Below are positions 14,386 through 23,408 of a stretch of DNA of 64,000 nucleotides, piece by piece. Where the stretch lies: the NCBI GenBank assembly GCA_000171835.1, contig ABHC01000004.1:124001-188000 (forward strand), read 5' to 3'. Source of the stretch: an alpha proteobacterium BAL199. GTDB taxonomy: Bacteria; Pseudomonadota; Alphaproteobacteria; Thalassobaculales; Thalassobaculaceae. Made by a program: the position numbers and the translations under genes. The notes beneath the pieces are model-generated. The model searched no databases. It was given only the letters and a program-made list of their open reading frames with translations, and was not told the DNA's origin. Positions within the stretch are counted from its first letter, which is position 1. Every line of letters begins with the position of its first letter.

Positions 14386-17148
14386 TCAGAAGCGCTTCAG
14401 CAGGCGCTCGATGTAGTTGAGTTCGGTCTCCGGGCGTTGGCGGTCGCCGGAGCGGCGGCGCAGTTCGTCGAAGATCCGCCGGGCGCGCAGCAGGTCGCTT
14501 TCGCCGGGGATCTCGATTCCGCCGTTGTCGTTGGCATAGCCCTGGCTGTTCGGCCGATCGCGCAGTGGATCGCGGCGCTGGTCGTCGTGATTGAGGCCCT
14601 GGGCGTTCGGGTCGGGCGCCGCACCGCCGTTGGCCTGCTGGTTCTGCCGCATCGCTTCGGCCAGCGCCTGGGCGCCGTCTTGCAGGCGTTCCACGGCGTC
14701 GCCCTGCGGTCCGACGGCGTCGCCGGGTTGGGCGCGGCCAAGCGCGTCGGCAGCGTCTTTCATCGCCCGCTCGGCCTCACCGAACGGCTGCGGGATCTGT
14801 CCCAGACCTTCGCCGAGCTTGCGCATGAAGTCGCCGAGCTGCCGGCGCAGCCGTTCCTGCATCTGCGCCAAAGCTTCGGGAGTGATCTGGCCCTGGTCGG
14901 GTCGGCTCTGCCGGCCGCTTCGGTCGGCGCCCTGCGGAGTGCCGTCGCCGGCCTGACCCTGCTGTCCGGAGCGCTGGCCGGGCCGGTGTTCGCGCGGCTG
15001 GCCGGGCATCTGGCCCATCTGCTGGTCACGGCCCTCGCGCTGAAAGCCTTCCTGATGCGCCTTGTAGGTATCGTCCATCAGGCGCTGCTGCTGCTCGGCG
15101 AGTTCCTGGAGCTGTCGCATCATCTCCTGGGCGGCTTGTTGCTCCGGTGACATCGGCTGCGGCCGTCCGGCGCGCAGGTTCTCCATCATCTCGCGCAGCT
15201 GCGAGAGCAGTTGGCGGGCAGCGTCCTTGGCGCCGGATTTCATCAGTTCGCGGGCGCGGTCGACCATGTCCATGAGGTCCTTGCGCTCGATCATCTGGCG
15301 CGGGTCGATGTCTTGGGCCTGCTGCGGATCGCCCAGCTGGAGCTGCTGCTGCATCTGCTCCATCATCGCCTTCAGATACTTGTCGATCGCCTGCTTGAGC
15401 TCCTCCATCAGTTGCTCAAGCGCCTGCTGGTCCGGATTGTCCTGGGCCAGCATCTCCATCAGCCGGCGCTCGAGCTCGCGCAGCTCCCGGGCGGCCAGCG
15501 ACATCTCGCCGTCCTCGATCCGAAGCGCGGTGTCCCACAGTAGCGATTGGACGTTGGCGATCAACTCTATCGAGGATTCGCTGATTACCAGGCGACCGGC
15601 GGCGACCCGCAACGACAGGAACGTGACGATATCGTCGTAGTAGTGCTGCGGCCGCGCCGCCAGCGACATCAGAACTTCGGCAATGTCGGTTTTCTCGTGC
15701 GGCTCCGTCAGCAGGCGTTTGCGCTGCTCAATGATCGCCCGCGCCACCGGATGCTGGAACTGCCGCTCCGGCAGGATCATGCGGACTGGCTCGCTGACGC
15801 CTTCCTGCCCGGCCTCGTCGCGCGCCAACAGGCTGATGTCCACGGTCTGGCCGGCCCACGGATGCGGCGTAAGGTCATGATAGTCCTTGGCATCGGCGGC
15901 TTCCAGCCCGTTGCCGGGCAGTGCGAGGGACAACACGAGCGGATCGTCGGCGGTCGGTTTGCCCTCCGGATTCAACAGCCGGATCCGGGCCTCGACGGCA
16001 GTCAGCCCGTAGTCGTCTGACGCGGTGTAGTGAATCATCAACGCCGCACGCTCGGTTGCCTGCGGCGGCTCGGCAAAGGCGACGGTCGGTTGCAGGTCAG
16101 GCAGGACCGTGATGGTCCATGCGGCCAGCTCGGTCCGGTTCTGACGGATCGACAGTGCCGTTCCCTCGGTGATCGGAGTCTCGATCTGATGGGCCTGCTC
16201 GGCGACCTTCTCGAACGGCTTGACGGTCTCGCCGCCACGGGTCGCGAACGCCAGCAACGGTGCGCCGGTGCCGCCATTGACCTTGGCCAGCAGGACCGAA
16301 CCGGTCGGCACCGCCAGCCGTTTCGGGGTGTTGGCGGAACTCCGCGGATCATGGCCATTCGGTTTGCCCGCAACGCCTGCGACGGGTTGGCCGGCTCGGG
16401 CCAGCATCATCGGTGGCCGGCCGGTATAGGCCGGTGGGTTGATCCAGACGTCGAAGGTCGGGGCGGGCGTTTCCACCAGCGGGGTCAGGGTCACGTGGAA
16501 GGCCTCGGCCATCCGGCCCAACGGGTCGGGGGCCGCAACCGCGACGCCGGCAATCAGGACCAGACCGGCAAGCGAACGGGTTCCGAACCGGTCCAGCCGG
16601 GCCATGACCGGCTCCGGAGCCGCGACCCGCAGACCCGACAAGCTGGCTTCCTGGCGTTGGCGGTGGGCTGTCCACAGTGCCTGGGCGACCGGGTCACGGT
16701 CGGCACCCGCCGGGCGATCGGTCTGACTGGAGACCGGGCGGTGCGCCAAGGCGCTGTCATGCTCAAGCCGACGAGCGGCATCGGCGTCGTTCGCGGGCTG
16801 CCACGCGACCACGCCGCGGCGCACGATCCACAGGAATGCCGCTGCAAACCCGACCAAAAGCGCCAGTTGGCCCCAGCCGCCTGTCAACGAGCCGATCGCG
16901 CTGGGCAGGCCGAGAAGGGCAATACCGAAGAAGATCGCCAGCATCATGAGTGCCGGCCAAAGCGAGGGCCACAGCCGCTCCCAGTCGACGATCGCCCGGG
17001 CAAGCGTCAGCTTGCGGGCGACGCTCGGAATCGGCGTCCTGTCGGACGGGGCCTCGGTGCGGCGCACGGCAAACCTCCGCATCAGCGGTGGGCGACCAAC
17101 GCCATCCGATACAGCCCCCTCCATCGGCGACGTCGAGCGGTCGATCAC
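14386..17148 (-). CDS. TIGR02302/DUF4175 family membrane protein
   Basis: A 920-residue protein. Two N-terminal membrane helices (ALMMLAIFFGIALLGL and LALLVGFAAAFLWIV) and a third near residue 205 (LAGLVLIAGVAVAAPDP) precede beta-rich repeats such as TVAFAEPPQATERAALMIHY and YGLTAVEARIRLL. The C-terminal 350 residues are a Gln/Met/Arg-rich coiled coil with MMEQMQQQLQLGDPQQAQD and EQQAAQEMMRQLQELAEQQQ. This matches TIGR02302, an uncharacterised alphaproteobacterial family of about 850-900 residues. It probably spans the envelope. It is upstream of, and not coupled to, the gene at 13402; lysA lies upstream on the same strand. Confidence 0.83.
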   Translation of the reverse strand: MIDRSTSPMEGAVSDGVGRPPLMRRFAVRRTEAPSDRTPIPSVARKLTLARAIVDWERLWPSLWPALMMLAIFFGIALLGLPSAIGSLTGGWGQLALLVGFAAAFLWIVRRGVVAWQPANDADAARRLEHDSALAHRPVSSQTDRPAGADRDPVAQALWTAHRQRQEASLSGLRVAAPEPVMARLDRFGTRSLAGLVLIAGVAVAAPDPLGRMAEAFHVTLTPLVETPAPTFDVWINPPAYTGRPPMMLARAGQPVAGVAGKPNGHDPRSSANTPKRLAVPTGSVLLAKVNGGTGAPLLAFATRGGETVKPFEKVAEQAHQIETPITEGTALSIRQNRTELAAWTITVLPDLQPTVAFAEPPQATERAALMIHYTASDDYGLTAVEARIRLLNPEGKPTADDPLVLSLALPGNGLEAADAKDYHDLTPHPWAGQTVDISLLARDEAGQEGVSEPVRMILPERQFQHPVARAIIEQRKRLLTEPHEKTDIAEVLMSLAARPQHYYDDIVTFLSLRVAAGRLVISESSIELIANVQSLLWDTALRIEDGEMSLAARELRELERRLMEMLAQDNPDQQALEQLMEELKQAIDKYLKAMMEQMQQQLQLGDPQQAQDIDPRQMIERKDLMDMVDRARELMKSGAKDAARQLLSQLREMMENLRAGRPQPMSPEQQAAQEMMRQLQELAEQQQRLMDDTYKAHQEGFQREGRDQQMGQMPGQPREHRPGQRSGQQGQAGDGTPQGADRSGRQSRPDQGQITPEALAQMQERLRRQLGDFMRKLGEGLGQIPQPFGEAERAMKDAADALGRAQPGDAVGPQGDAVERLQDGAQALAEAMRQNQQANGGAAPDPNAQGLNHDDQRRDPLRDRPNSQGYANDNGGIEIPGESDLLRARRIFDELRRRSGDRQRPETELNYIERLLKRF

Positions 17149-17220
17149 CTAAGTGTCGGGTGGCGCCCCGTCACCGTCAAGTGCTGCGCCACTGCCAGTG
17201 AACGCCGCAGGCCGACACGG

Positions 17221-18483
17221 TCATCCGGCAAGCCAGTCCGGAACCTTGTCGAGCGCGATCAGAGCGTCGACGCTCTGGCGCGGCCGGATCACAGTCCAGC
17301 GGTCGCCGTCGACCAGGACCTCAGGCGCCAGCGGCCGGGCGTTATAGGTCGACGACATGACGGCCCCATAGGCGCCGGCATCGCGAACCACCAGCAGTTC
17401 GCCGGCCGCGACCGCCGGCAAGGGACGGTCCTTGGCCAAGTAGTCGCCGGACTCGCAGATCGGTCCGACGATATCGGCCATCCCGGCGTCGGCACGGTCG
17501 CGTCCGACGACCGGCTCGATGCGATGAAAGCCTTCGTAGAGGGTCGGCCGGATCAGGTCGTTCATGGCGGCGTCGACCACCACGTGGCGCTTGGTCTCGC
17601 CTTGCTTGACCAGGATCACCCGGGCCAGCAGCACGCCGGCAGCACCGACCAGCCAGCGGCCCGGCTCGACCGCCAGCTCGAAATCCAGGTCGCCGAGTTG
17701 CTCCTTGATGATGGCCGCGAGGCCCTGCGGGTCCGGGCCTTCCTCGCCGCGGTAGCCGATGCCGAGACCGCCGCCGAGGTCCAGGTTGCGAAGGCCGTAA
17801 CCCTGGGCGCGCAGGGTCAGCGCCATCTCGCGTACCCGCACATAGGTCTGGCGGTACGGTTCGAGGTCGAGGATCTGCGAGCCGATGTGCACCGACAGGC
17901 CGACCGCCTCAACGCCGCTCAGTTCGCCTGCCCGGGCGAAGAACGCTGGCGCACGCTCGATCGGCACACCGAATTTGTTCTCGGCCTTGCCGGTGGTGAT
18001 CTTGGCGTGGGTCTTGGCGTCGACGTTCGGGTTGACCCGCAGGCCGACCCGCGCGGTTGTCCCTTTCGAGCGGGCGACCTCCGCCAACGTCTCTAATTCG
18101 GGCTCCGACTCGATGTTGAACAGATGAATGCCGGCATCCAGCGCCGCGGCCATTTCGTCGCGGGTCTTGCCGACGCCGGCGAACACGATGCGGTCGGCGG
18201 GGATGCCGGCGGCCAGCGCCCTGGCCAGTTCGCCGCCCGACACCACGTCGGCTCCGGCCCCCAGGCCGCGCAGCAACGTGATGATCGCCTGGTTGCTGTT
18301 GGCTTTGACCGCGTAGTGGATTGCGATGCCGAGAGGATCGAGGGCGGCGGCCAGTGCCCGGTAACGGGTACGGATGGCGCCGGCGGAATAGACATAGGCC
18401 GGCGTGCCGACCTGCTCGGCGATCGTGGCGAGCGGCACGTTCTCGACGGCGAGTGCTCCGTCGCGGATCTCGAAGCCCTGCAT
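17221..18483 (-). CDS. lysA: Diaminopimelate decarboxylase
   Basis: A 420-residue fold-III PLP enzyme that decarboxylates meso-diaminopimelate to L-lysine, the last step of lysine synthesis. Visible motifs are HYAVKANSN with the PLP lysine, LNLDLGGGLGIGYRGEE-type phosphate-binding loop (NLDLGGGLGIGY), VEPGRWLVG, PICESGDYLA with the catalytic cysteine, and DAGAYGAVMSSTYNARP. The length is normal. The gene follows lptM by 25 bases in the conserved argH-lptM-lysA order. Confidence 0.96.
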   Translation of the reverse strand: MQGFEIRDGALAVENVPLATIAEQVGTPAYVYSAGAIRTRYRALAAALDPLGIAIHYAVKANSNQAIITLLRGLGAGADVVSGGELARALAAGIPADRIVFAGVGKTRDEMAAALDAGIHLFNIESEPELETLAEVARSKGTTARVGLRVNPNVDAKTHAKITTGKAENKFGVPIERAPAFFARAGELSGVEAVGLSVHIGSQILDLEPYRQTYVRVREMALTLRAQGYGLRNLDLGGGLGIGYRGEEGPDPQGLAAIIKEQLGDLDFELAVEPGRWLVGAAGVLLARVILVKQGETKRHVVVDAAMNDLIRPTLYEGFHRIEPVVGRDRADAGMADIVGPICESGDYLAKDRPLPAVAAGELLVVRDAGAYGAVMSSTYNARPLAPEVLVDGDRWTVIRPRQSVDALIALDKVPDWLAG

Positions 18484-18508
18484 GGCGGTACCTGGATGTG
18501 AGGTGTTG

Positions 18509-18655
18509 TCAGGAGGTCGGGTAGCTGCGTGGCCAGGTTGACGGTTTGCCTTCCGGCGCTTCCAGCCTGCCGCGTTTGCCGCAGGCGATCGGGCCGGCCA
18601 GCACCAGGGCCACCAGAACCGTGAACAGGACGACCAGATGATAGCGCCGGCTCAT
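18509..18655 (-). CDS. lptM: LptM-like small lipoprotein
   Basis: A 48-residue protein whose ATG overlaps the argH stop (ATGA). The N-terminus [20 protein letters not shown] is a lipoprotein signal sequence; the cysteine is in [17 protein letters not shown], the CGxxGxLxxP pattern of LptM/YifL-type lipoproteins that help LptD assembly in the outer membrane. The lipobox (P-I-A-C) lacks the usual Leu at -3, which is odd. Position between argH and lysA is the standard place for this gene, which supports the call despite its size. Confidence 0.78.
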   Translation of the reverse strand: MSRRYHLVVLFTVLVALVLAGPIACGKRGRLEAPEGKPSTWPRSYPTS

Positions 18656-20085
18656 GATCCGTCTCCGTCCAGGAAGCGCTGCCGGGCCGCTGCGACCTGC
18701 TCGCGGACCCGAACCGGCGCCGTGCCGCCGAAACTGGTGCGGGCGTTCACCGAGGCTTCCACCGAGACCACGGCGTAGATCCGTTCGTCAAGGGCCGGAT
18801 GGGCCGCCTTCATGACGTCCAGCGGCAGGTCGGCGAGGCCGCAGCCACGGGTTTCGGCTTGTTTCACCAGACTGCCGCTGACGTGATGTGCGTCGCGGAA
18901 CGGCACACCCGCCTCACGTACCAGCCAGTCGGCCAGGTCGGTCGCGGTCGGGAATCCGGCCTCGACCGCCTGCCGCATGGCGGCCGGGTTGGCCTGCATG
19001 TCGGCGATCATGCCGGCGGTTGCTGCGATGCACAGCCCGAGCGTGTCGACCGCGTCGAACAGCGGTTCCTTGTCTTCTTGCATGTCCTTGCCGTACGCCA
19101 ACGGCAGGCCCTTCATCACCACGGCGAGCGCGGTGAACGCGCCGAGCACGCGGCCCGCCTTGCCGCGCACCAGTTCGGCGGCGTCGGCGTTGCGCTTCTG
19201 CGGCATGATCGAACTGCCGGTCGAGAACGCATCGGACAGTCGCACGAACCGGAACTGCTGGGTGGTCCACAGCACGAGTTCCTCGGCAAGCCGGGACAGG
19301 TGGGTAGCGCAGATCCCGGCGGCGGCGGCCAGCTCAAGCGCGAAGTCGCGATCCGATACCGCGTCCAACGAGTTCGCCGCCGGCCGGTCGAAGCCGAGCG
19401 CGGAGGCGGTGCGGTGCCGGTCGATCGGATAGGGTGTGCCGGCCAGGGCCGCCGCACCCAGCGGGCTCTCGTTCAGCCGCTTGCGGGCATCGGCCAGCCG
19501 GCTGCGGTCGCGGCCGAACATCTCGGTGTACGCCAGCAGGTGGTGGCCGAAGGTCACCGGCTGGGCGACCTGCAGGTGGGTGAAGCCCGGCATCACCGTG
19601 TCGGTGTGCTGCTCGGCTTGGCCGATCAGCGCGGCCTGCAAGGCCTTCAACTCGACCTCAAGATCGTCGATCGCGCCGCGCGTCCAGAGCTTCATGTCGA
19701 GCGCGACCTGGTCGTTGCGCGACCGCCCGGTGTGCAAACGACCCGCGGGCTCGTTGATGAGTTCGCGCAGCCGCGATTCCACATTCATATGGATGTCTTC
19801 GAGCGCGCGCGAGAATTTGAATTGGCCGGACTCGATTTCGCCCCAAATGTCATCTAGACCTTGAGCAATGGCGGCACCATCCTCGGCCGAGATGATTCCC
19901 TGGGCCACCAGCATTTCGGCATGCGCCTTCGATCCGAGGATGTCTTCCCGCCACAGTCGTCGGTCGAAGTCGATGGAGGGGTTGATCCGTTCCATGACCT
20001 CGGCGGGCCCGGACGCGAAGCGACCGCCCCAGAGTGCGTTCGTCCGGCTCTCGGTTTCGACTGGGGCGGGAGTGTGATCGGTCAT
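18652..20085 (-). CDS. argH: Argininosuccinate lyase
   Basis: A 477-residue fumarase/aspartase-superfamily enzyme that splits argininosuccinate to arginine and fumarate. Motifs include [51 protein letters not shown] and the signature [12 protein letters not shown] with the flexible serine loop. The start at 20085 (MTDHTPAP) fits the family; the frame is open 16 codons more. The ATG overlaps head to head with the ATG of the divergent tlpA-like gene (CATG at 20083-20086), so its promoter must lie inside that gene. It is translationally coupled to lptM. Confidence 0.96.
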   Translation of the reverse strand: MTDHTPAPVETESRTNALWGGRFASGPAEVMERINPSIDFDRRLWREDILGSKAHAEMLVAQGIISAEDGAAIAQGLDDIWGEIESGQFKFSRALEDIHMNVESRLRELINEPAGRLHTGRSRNDQVALDMKLWTRGAIDDLEVELKALQAALIGQAEQHTDTVMPGFTHLQVAQPVTFGHHLLAYTEMFGRDRSRLADARKRLNESPLGAAALAGTPYPIDRHRTASALGFDRPAANSLDAVSDRDFALELAAAAGICATHLSRLAEELVLWTTQQFRFVRLSDAFSTGSSIMPQKRNADAAELVRGKAGRVLGAFTALAVVMKGLPLAYGKDMQEDKEPLFDAVDTLGLCIAATAGMIADMQANPAAMRQAVEAGFPTATDLADWLVREAGVPFRDAHHVSGSLVKQAETRGCGLADLPLDVMKAAHPALDERIYAVVSVEASVNARTSFGGTAPVRVREQVAAARQRFLDGDGS

Positions 20086-20683
20086 GACGGATCCCGGTTG
20101 GCAAAGAACTCGATTTCCGTGGCGCCTCGGCATTCTGTCCGGTGCGGTCGCGGCGGTGCTGGCCGGCGCGGTGGTTGCGGTCGGAGCGACCGGCGGGCCG
20201 CCCCCGCTGTCCGGCGGGTACGGTGCCTATAATCCTCTTCCCGAGCGTATGCCCGCCCCGAGCACCGCTTTCCTAGACCCGGATGGCCGCCCCATCAAGC
20301 TCGACGCATACCGGGGGTCGTTGGTTCTGCTGAATGTCTGGGCTACCTGGTGCGCGCCCTGCGTGAAGGAGCTGCCGTCGCTCGACCGGCTGCAGGCTGC
20401 ACTCGGCAGCGACCGCTTCCGGGTTGTGCTGGTGTCGGTGGACCGCAAGGGCTTGGAAGTGGCCGCCCCGTTCCTGAAGCGCGTCGGGGTCAGCCATCTT
20501 CGGACCGCCGCCGATCCGAAATCCGAATTGGCGCGGGCACTGGGTGCCGCCGGGCTGCCGACGTCGATCCTGCTGGACCGCGACGGCCGGATCATCGGAA
20601 AAATGCTCGGCGATGCCGAATGGGATTCGCCGAGCGCCAAGGCGCTGATCCTGCACTACCTGAACAAGCCGGAGGAAACCTGA
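20084..20683 (+). CDS. TlpA-like membrane-anchored thioredoxin
   Basis: A 199-residue protein with an N-terminal membrane anchor ([21 protein letters not shown]) and a periplasmic TlpA/ResA thioredoxin domain: [19 protein letters not shown] with the WCAPC redox site, [11 protein letters not shown] and the cis-proline region [19 protein letters not shown]. It likely reduces periplasmic disulfides, for example in cytochrome c maturation or other secreted proteins. Its ATG shares two bases with the divergent argH ATG; GGGAG lies eleven bases upstream. It ends in TGATG, a one-base overlap with the TAXI gene. Confidence 0.88.
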   Translation: MTDPGWQRTRFPWRLGILSGAVAAVLAGAVVAVGATGGPPPLSGGYGAYNPLPERMPAPSTAFLDPDGRPIKLDAYRGSLVLLNVWATWCAPCVKELPSLDRLQAALGSDRFRVVLVSVDRKGLEVAAPFLKRVGVSHLRTAADPKSELARALGAAGLPTSILLDRDGRIIGKMLGDAEWDSPSAKALILHYLNKPEET

Positions 20684-21720
20684 TGGCGGCGACGCACCGG
20701 ATCGGAGCACTTGGCCGAACCCTGGCTCTCGGCCTGATGGCCGCGCTTGCGACGGGATTGAGCGGGGGCGCGGTCGCGCAGGACGCGGAGCTGACGTTCT
20801 TTCGCATCGCGACCGGCGGGGTGAACGGCACCTACTACCCGATCGGCGCGATCATCGGGAACGCCATCTCAAGCCCAGTCGGATCGCGTCCGTGCAGCGA
20901 GGGTGGAAGCTGCGGCGTGCCGAACCTGATCGCGGCAGCGGTGTCGTCTCACGGGTCTGTGGCCAATGTCGAAGCGATCGAGAAGGGTGACGTTGAGTCC
21001 GGATTTGCCCAAGGCGACGTGGTGCACGATGCCTATTTCGCCGAGGGTGCGTTTGCTGGCCGCGAGCCGATGCGCAAACTCCGTGTGATCGCCAACCTCT
21101 ACGCCGAGCGCATGCAGTTGGTGGTCCGCAAGGGCCTCGGCATCACCGGTGTTCGCGATCTGGTCGGTAAGCGGGTCTCACTGGACGAACCGGGGTCGGG
21201 AACCCTGCTGATGAACCGCCTGCTGCTCGGCGCTTATGGCCTCACCGAGGCTGATCTGGTGGTCGAGTATTTGAAACCTGGTCCGGCGACGTCGCTCATG
21301 CAGCGCGAAGAACTTGACGCGTTCATCATCGTGGCGGGCGTGCCGACCAACGTCGTGGCGGATGTGCTTGCCCAACGCATCGCTGAGCTGGTTCCGATCG
21401 ATGGCGATGAAGTCGACGCGGTTCTGGCGAAGCATCCGTTCATTGCCCGTTCGCCGATTCCGGCAGGCACCTACCGGCGGGATGCCCAAGCCATTCCAAC
21501 CATCGGTGTCGGCGCGCAATGGATTGTGGCCGAAGACGTGCCTGAGGAGCGGGTCTACGCGATCTGCAGGGCGCTGTGGAATGACGCAACCCGGGTTCTG
21601 CTCGACGGTGGCCATCCGACCGGCAAGATGATCCGGGTCGCCACCGCGCTTGACGGGGTCGACATTCCGCTGCACCCCGGAGCTGAGCGTTGCTACGCGG
21701 ACTTGAAAGCCGAGCGGTAG
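20683..21720 (+). CDS. TAXI-family TRAP transporter solute-binding protein
   Basis: A 345-residue exported protein from the ATG overlapping the tlpA stop, with GGAGG nine bases upstream. A signal peptide (LALGLMAALATGLSGGAVAQ) leads into FFRIATGGVNGTYYPIGAIIGNAIS, the hallmark of TAXI proteins, followed by SVANVEAIEKGDVESGFAQGDV and VVRKGLGITGVRDLVGKRVSLDEPGSGT (quoted as landmarks). TAXI proteins feed a fused DctQM permease, which is not present here, so this copy is an orphan or works with a distant permease. The ligand is unknown; known relatives bind glutamate or similar acids. Confidence 0.88.
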   Translation: MAATHRIGALGRTLALGLMAALATGLSGGAVAQDAELTFFRIATGGVNGTYYPIGAIIGNAISSPVGSRPCSEGGSCGVPNLIAAAVSSHGSVANVEAIEKGDVESGFAQGDVVHDAYFAEGAFAGREPMRKLRVIANLYAERMQLVVRKGLGITGVRDLVGKRVSLDEPGSGTLLMNRLLLGAYGLTEADLVVEYLKPGPATSLMQREELDAFIIVAGVPTNVVADVLAQRIAELVPIDGDEVDAVLAKHPFIARSPIPAGTYRRDAQAIPTIGVGAQWIVAEDVPEERVYAICRALWNDATRVLLDGGHPTGKMIRVATALDGVDIPLHPGAERCYADLKAER

Positions 21721-21754
21721 CCGCAGCACCCGCGGTCGAGCGCCAGGGAGGGGC

Positions 21755-21786
21755 TCCCTCGGCCGGAGCGATGTCCGACCGAGGGA
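21755..21786 (+). terminator. Hairpin after the TAXI gene
   Basis: TCCCTCGG (21755-21762) pairs perfectly with CCGAGGGA (21779-21786), with an inner CGGA/TCCG helix. It starts 35 bases after the TAXI stop and lacks a clear U tract, so termination is plausible but unproven. Confidence 0.42.
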
Positions 21787-21841
21787 AATGCCGACGCGAC
21801 GAAACAACATCCCGTTGCGGCAATTCCGGCGGCCGACCCGG

Positions 21842-22066
21842 TCAGTGCATCGTACCGGTGGCCAGCCGCATAGCGTATCCTTGGATCTGTCGGCGGATTG
21901 TTGCGTCCAGATCGTCAAAAGAAGCCTGGGCCATGACGAGGTCCATGGGGCTCCCAGTGTGGATCGCGCGCGAGAGTGCGCTCGCAATCCGGGTCTCGTC
22001 ACCGACGATGTCGGAGACAGATTGTGTCAACAAGGCAAGGGCTTTGTCGGTTACCATTCTGGTCAT
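21842..22066 (-). CDS. Small protein of unknown function
   Basis: A 74-residue protein from ATG 22066, which has AGGG seven bases upstream. It is predicted helical, soluble and without cysteine: VTDKALALLTQSVSDIVGDE, then TRIASALSRAIHTGSP and ATIRRQIQGYAMRLATGT. It has no signal peptide or known motif. The divergent region to the methyltransferase at 22193 is AT-rich and contains two direct copies of TATCTAAA (22111-22118 and 22123-22130), a possible promoter or binding site. Confidence 0.5.
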   Translation of the reverse strand: MTRMVTDKALALLTQSVSDIVGDETRIASALSRAIHTGSPMDLVMAQASFDDLDATIRRQIQGYAMRLATGTMH

Positions 22067-22192
22067 TGTCGTTCCCTCATTCTGAAGGACCATGTGAAGG
22101 CTTTTGAATTTATCTAAAAATGTATCTAAAGGCAAGAAAAAACATCCCGCCCATCCAACCTGGTGGGTCCCACCGACCCCGGAGAACATCTC

Positions 22193-22840
22193 GTGGAAGA
22201 CCCGATCGGCGGCCACCCGACCCGTGGCGAGCAATTAGACGTCCTGGTTCAGATCGTTACGGATCTTGCCAAGCCCGGCGACGCTGTCCTCGATCTGGGC
22301 TGCGGCACCGGCTACCTTGAGCATCTTCTGGAGGCCCGGCGCGACGATCTGGCGTTGACCGGGGTCGACCGGAAAGGATCGGCGCTGGACGAGGCCCACA
22401 CGCGGTTCGGCGAACGGGTGACGTTCGTCGAGGGCGATCTGACGGCGCCGACGATGATCCAACTTCCCGACCAACGGTTCCGGTTTATAGTCAGCGCCCT
22501 GACGTTCCACGACCTGACCGATGCGCAGAAGCAGGCTGCCCTGGCCTGGGCGCGTGACCGGTTGAGCGACGATGGGTTGATCTTGGTCTACGACCGCATC
22601 CGGCTCGACCAGCCGACGCTGTTCCCGGCCCAGCAGGCGATCTGGCGGCGGATCGAGCGCGTGCACGGCGCCGCGATGCGCACGGCCGACAGCTTCGCTG
22701 CCTACGAGACGGATCTGTCCAGCACCAATCGCCCGGCTCGTCTGGACGACTATCGCGGCTGGTTCAGCGGCTTGGGGATGGCGTCGCAGGTGCTGCACTT
22801 GCACGGCAATGTCGGGCTGATCGGCGCGGCACCGCTATAG
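22193..22840 (+). CDS. Class I SAM-dependent methyltransferase
   Basis: A 215-residue protein from GTG 22193, chosen because GGAG lies eight bases upstream; another GTG ten codons earlier is possible. Motif I is VLDLGCGTGYLEHLLEA, followed by TGVDRKGSALDEA, VTFVEGDLTAP and RFIVSALTFHDLTDAQK, then LSDDGLILVYDRIRL. It has the size and pattern of small-molecule methyltransferases of the Methyltransf_25 group. The substrate is unknown. It stands alone between a divergent small gene and a convergent exported protein. Confidence 0.75.
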   Translation: MEDPIGGHPTRGEQLDVLVQIVTDLAKPGDAVLDLGCGTGYLEHLLEARRDDLALTGVDRKGSALDEAHTRFGERVTFVEGDLTAPTMIQLPDQRFRFIVSALTFHDLTDAQKQAALAWARDRLSDDGLILVYDRIRLDQPTLFPAQQAIWRRIERVHGAAMRTADSFAAYETDLSSTNRPARLDDYRGWFSGLGMASQVLHLHGNVGLIGAAPL

Positions 22841-22876
22841 GGCGGACGCCGCACCGACCGCTGTTGCCGTTGACGG

Positions 22877-23245
22877 TCAGTCGAAGGAGGCGGACGTCGT
22901 ATCGGTTGCCCGATTATATTTGATGGTGATCTTCGACACCGTGCATAGGTCGATGCCGTACCAGACGGCGCTGGAGTTGTCGTCGTGGTAGATGACCTTC
23001 AGGTCCCAGAAGCAACTCTTGTCGGCCCAGTCGAAGGAGATCTCGAAGGCTTCGCCGTCCGGCATGAGGTCGCGACCCAGGATGTCGCTTTCCCAGTCGT
23101 CCGATTTGCTCGGCGCGACATAGACCTCGCTCAGCGCATAGCCGGTCTTGTTCACCAGGGTGAAGTCCTGCTTGGCCTGTCCCCAGGCCATTGCAGACAT
23201 TGCCATGCTCGACACTACGACCATCGACCCAAGAAGGGCGCGCAT
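22877..23245 (-). CDS. Small exported protein, unknown function
   Basis: About 122 residues from the second ATG (23245), which has GGGA seven bases upstream; the ATG two codons earlier would lie on top of that site. A signal peptide (MRALLGSMVVVSSMAMSAMAWGQA) is followed by a beta-rich domain: DFTLVNKTGYALSEVYVAPS, WESDILGRDLMPDGEAFEIS and WDLKVIYHDDNSSAVWYGIDLC. Two cysteines (in KSCFWD and IDLCTV) could form a disulfide. This resembles a common family of small periplasmic proteins of unknown role. The region upstream (about 23340-23378) is AT-rich and may hold the promoter. Confidence 0.65.
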   Translation of the reverse strand: MRALLGSMVVVSSMAMSAMAWGQAKQDFTLVNKTGYALSEVYVAPSKSDDWESDILGRDLMPDGEAFEISFDWADKSCFWDLKVIYHDDNSSAVWYGIDLCTVSKITIKYNRATDTTSASFD

Positions 23246-23408
23246 TGCCATTTCCCGTCTCCGTATGAGGCAACCCAGCAGCCACCAATGTCTTGGCGCC
23301 GGCGAAGCGTGGCGGAGAGCACGGGTGAGTGGGCCAGGAACTCTGGCGGATTTTATTTAAATTAGCAAATAGGATAACGACGAGCACTTGCCGCTGCGTT
23401 TGCTCGCA

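Noticed and set aside
16030-18096. A 688-codon open frame on the plus strand
   Set aside because: Antisense to the TIGR02302 gene and lysA; no protein-like motifs.
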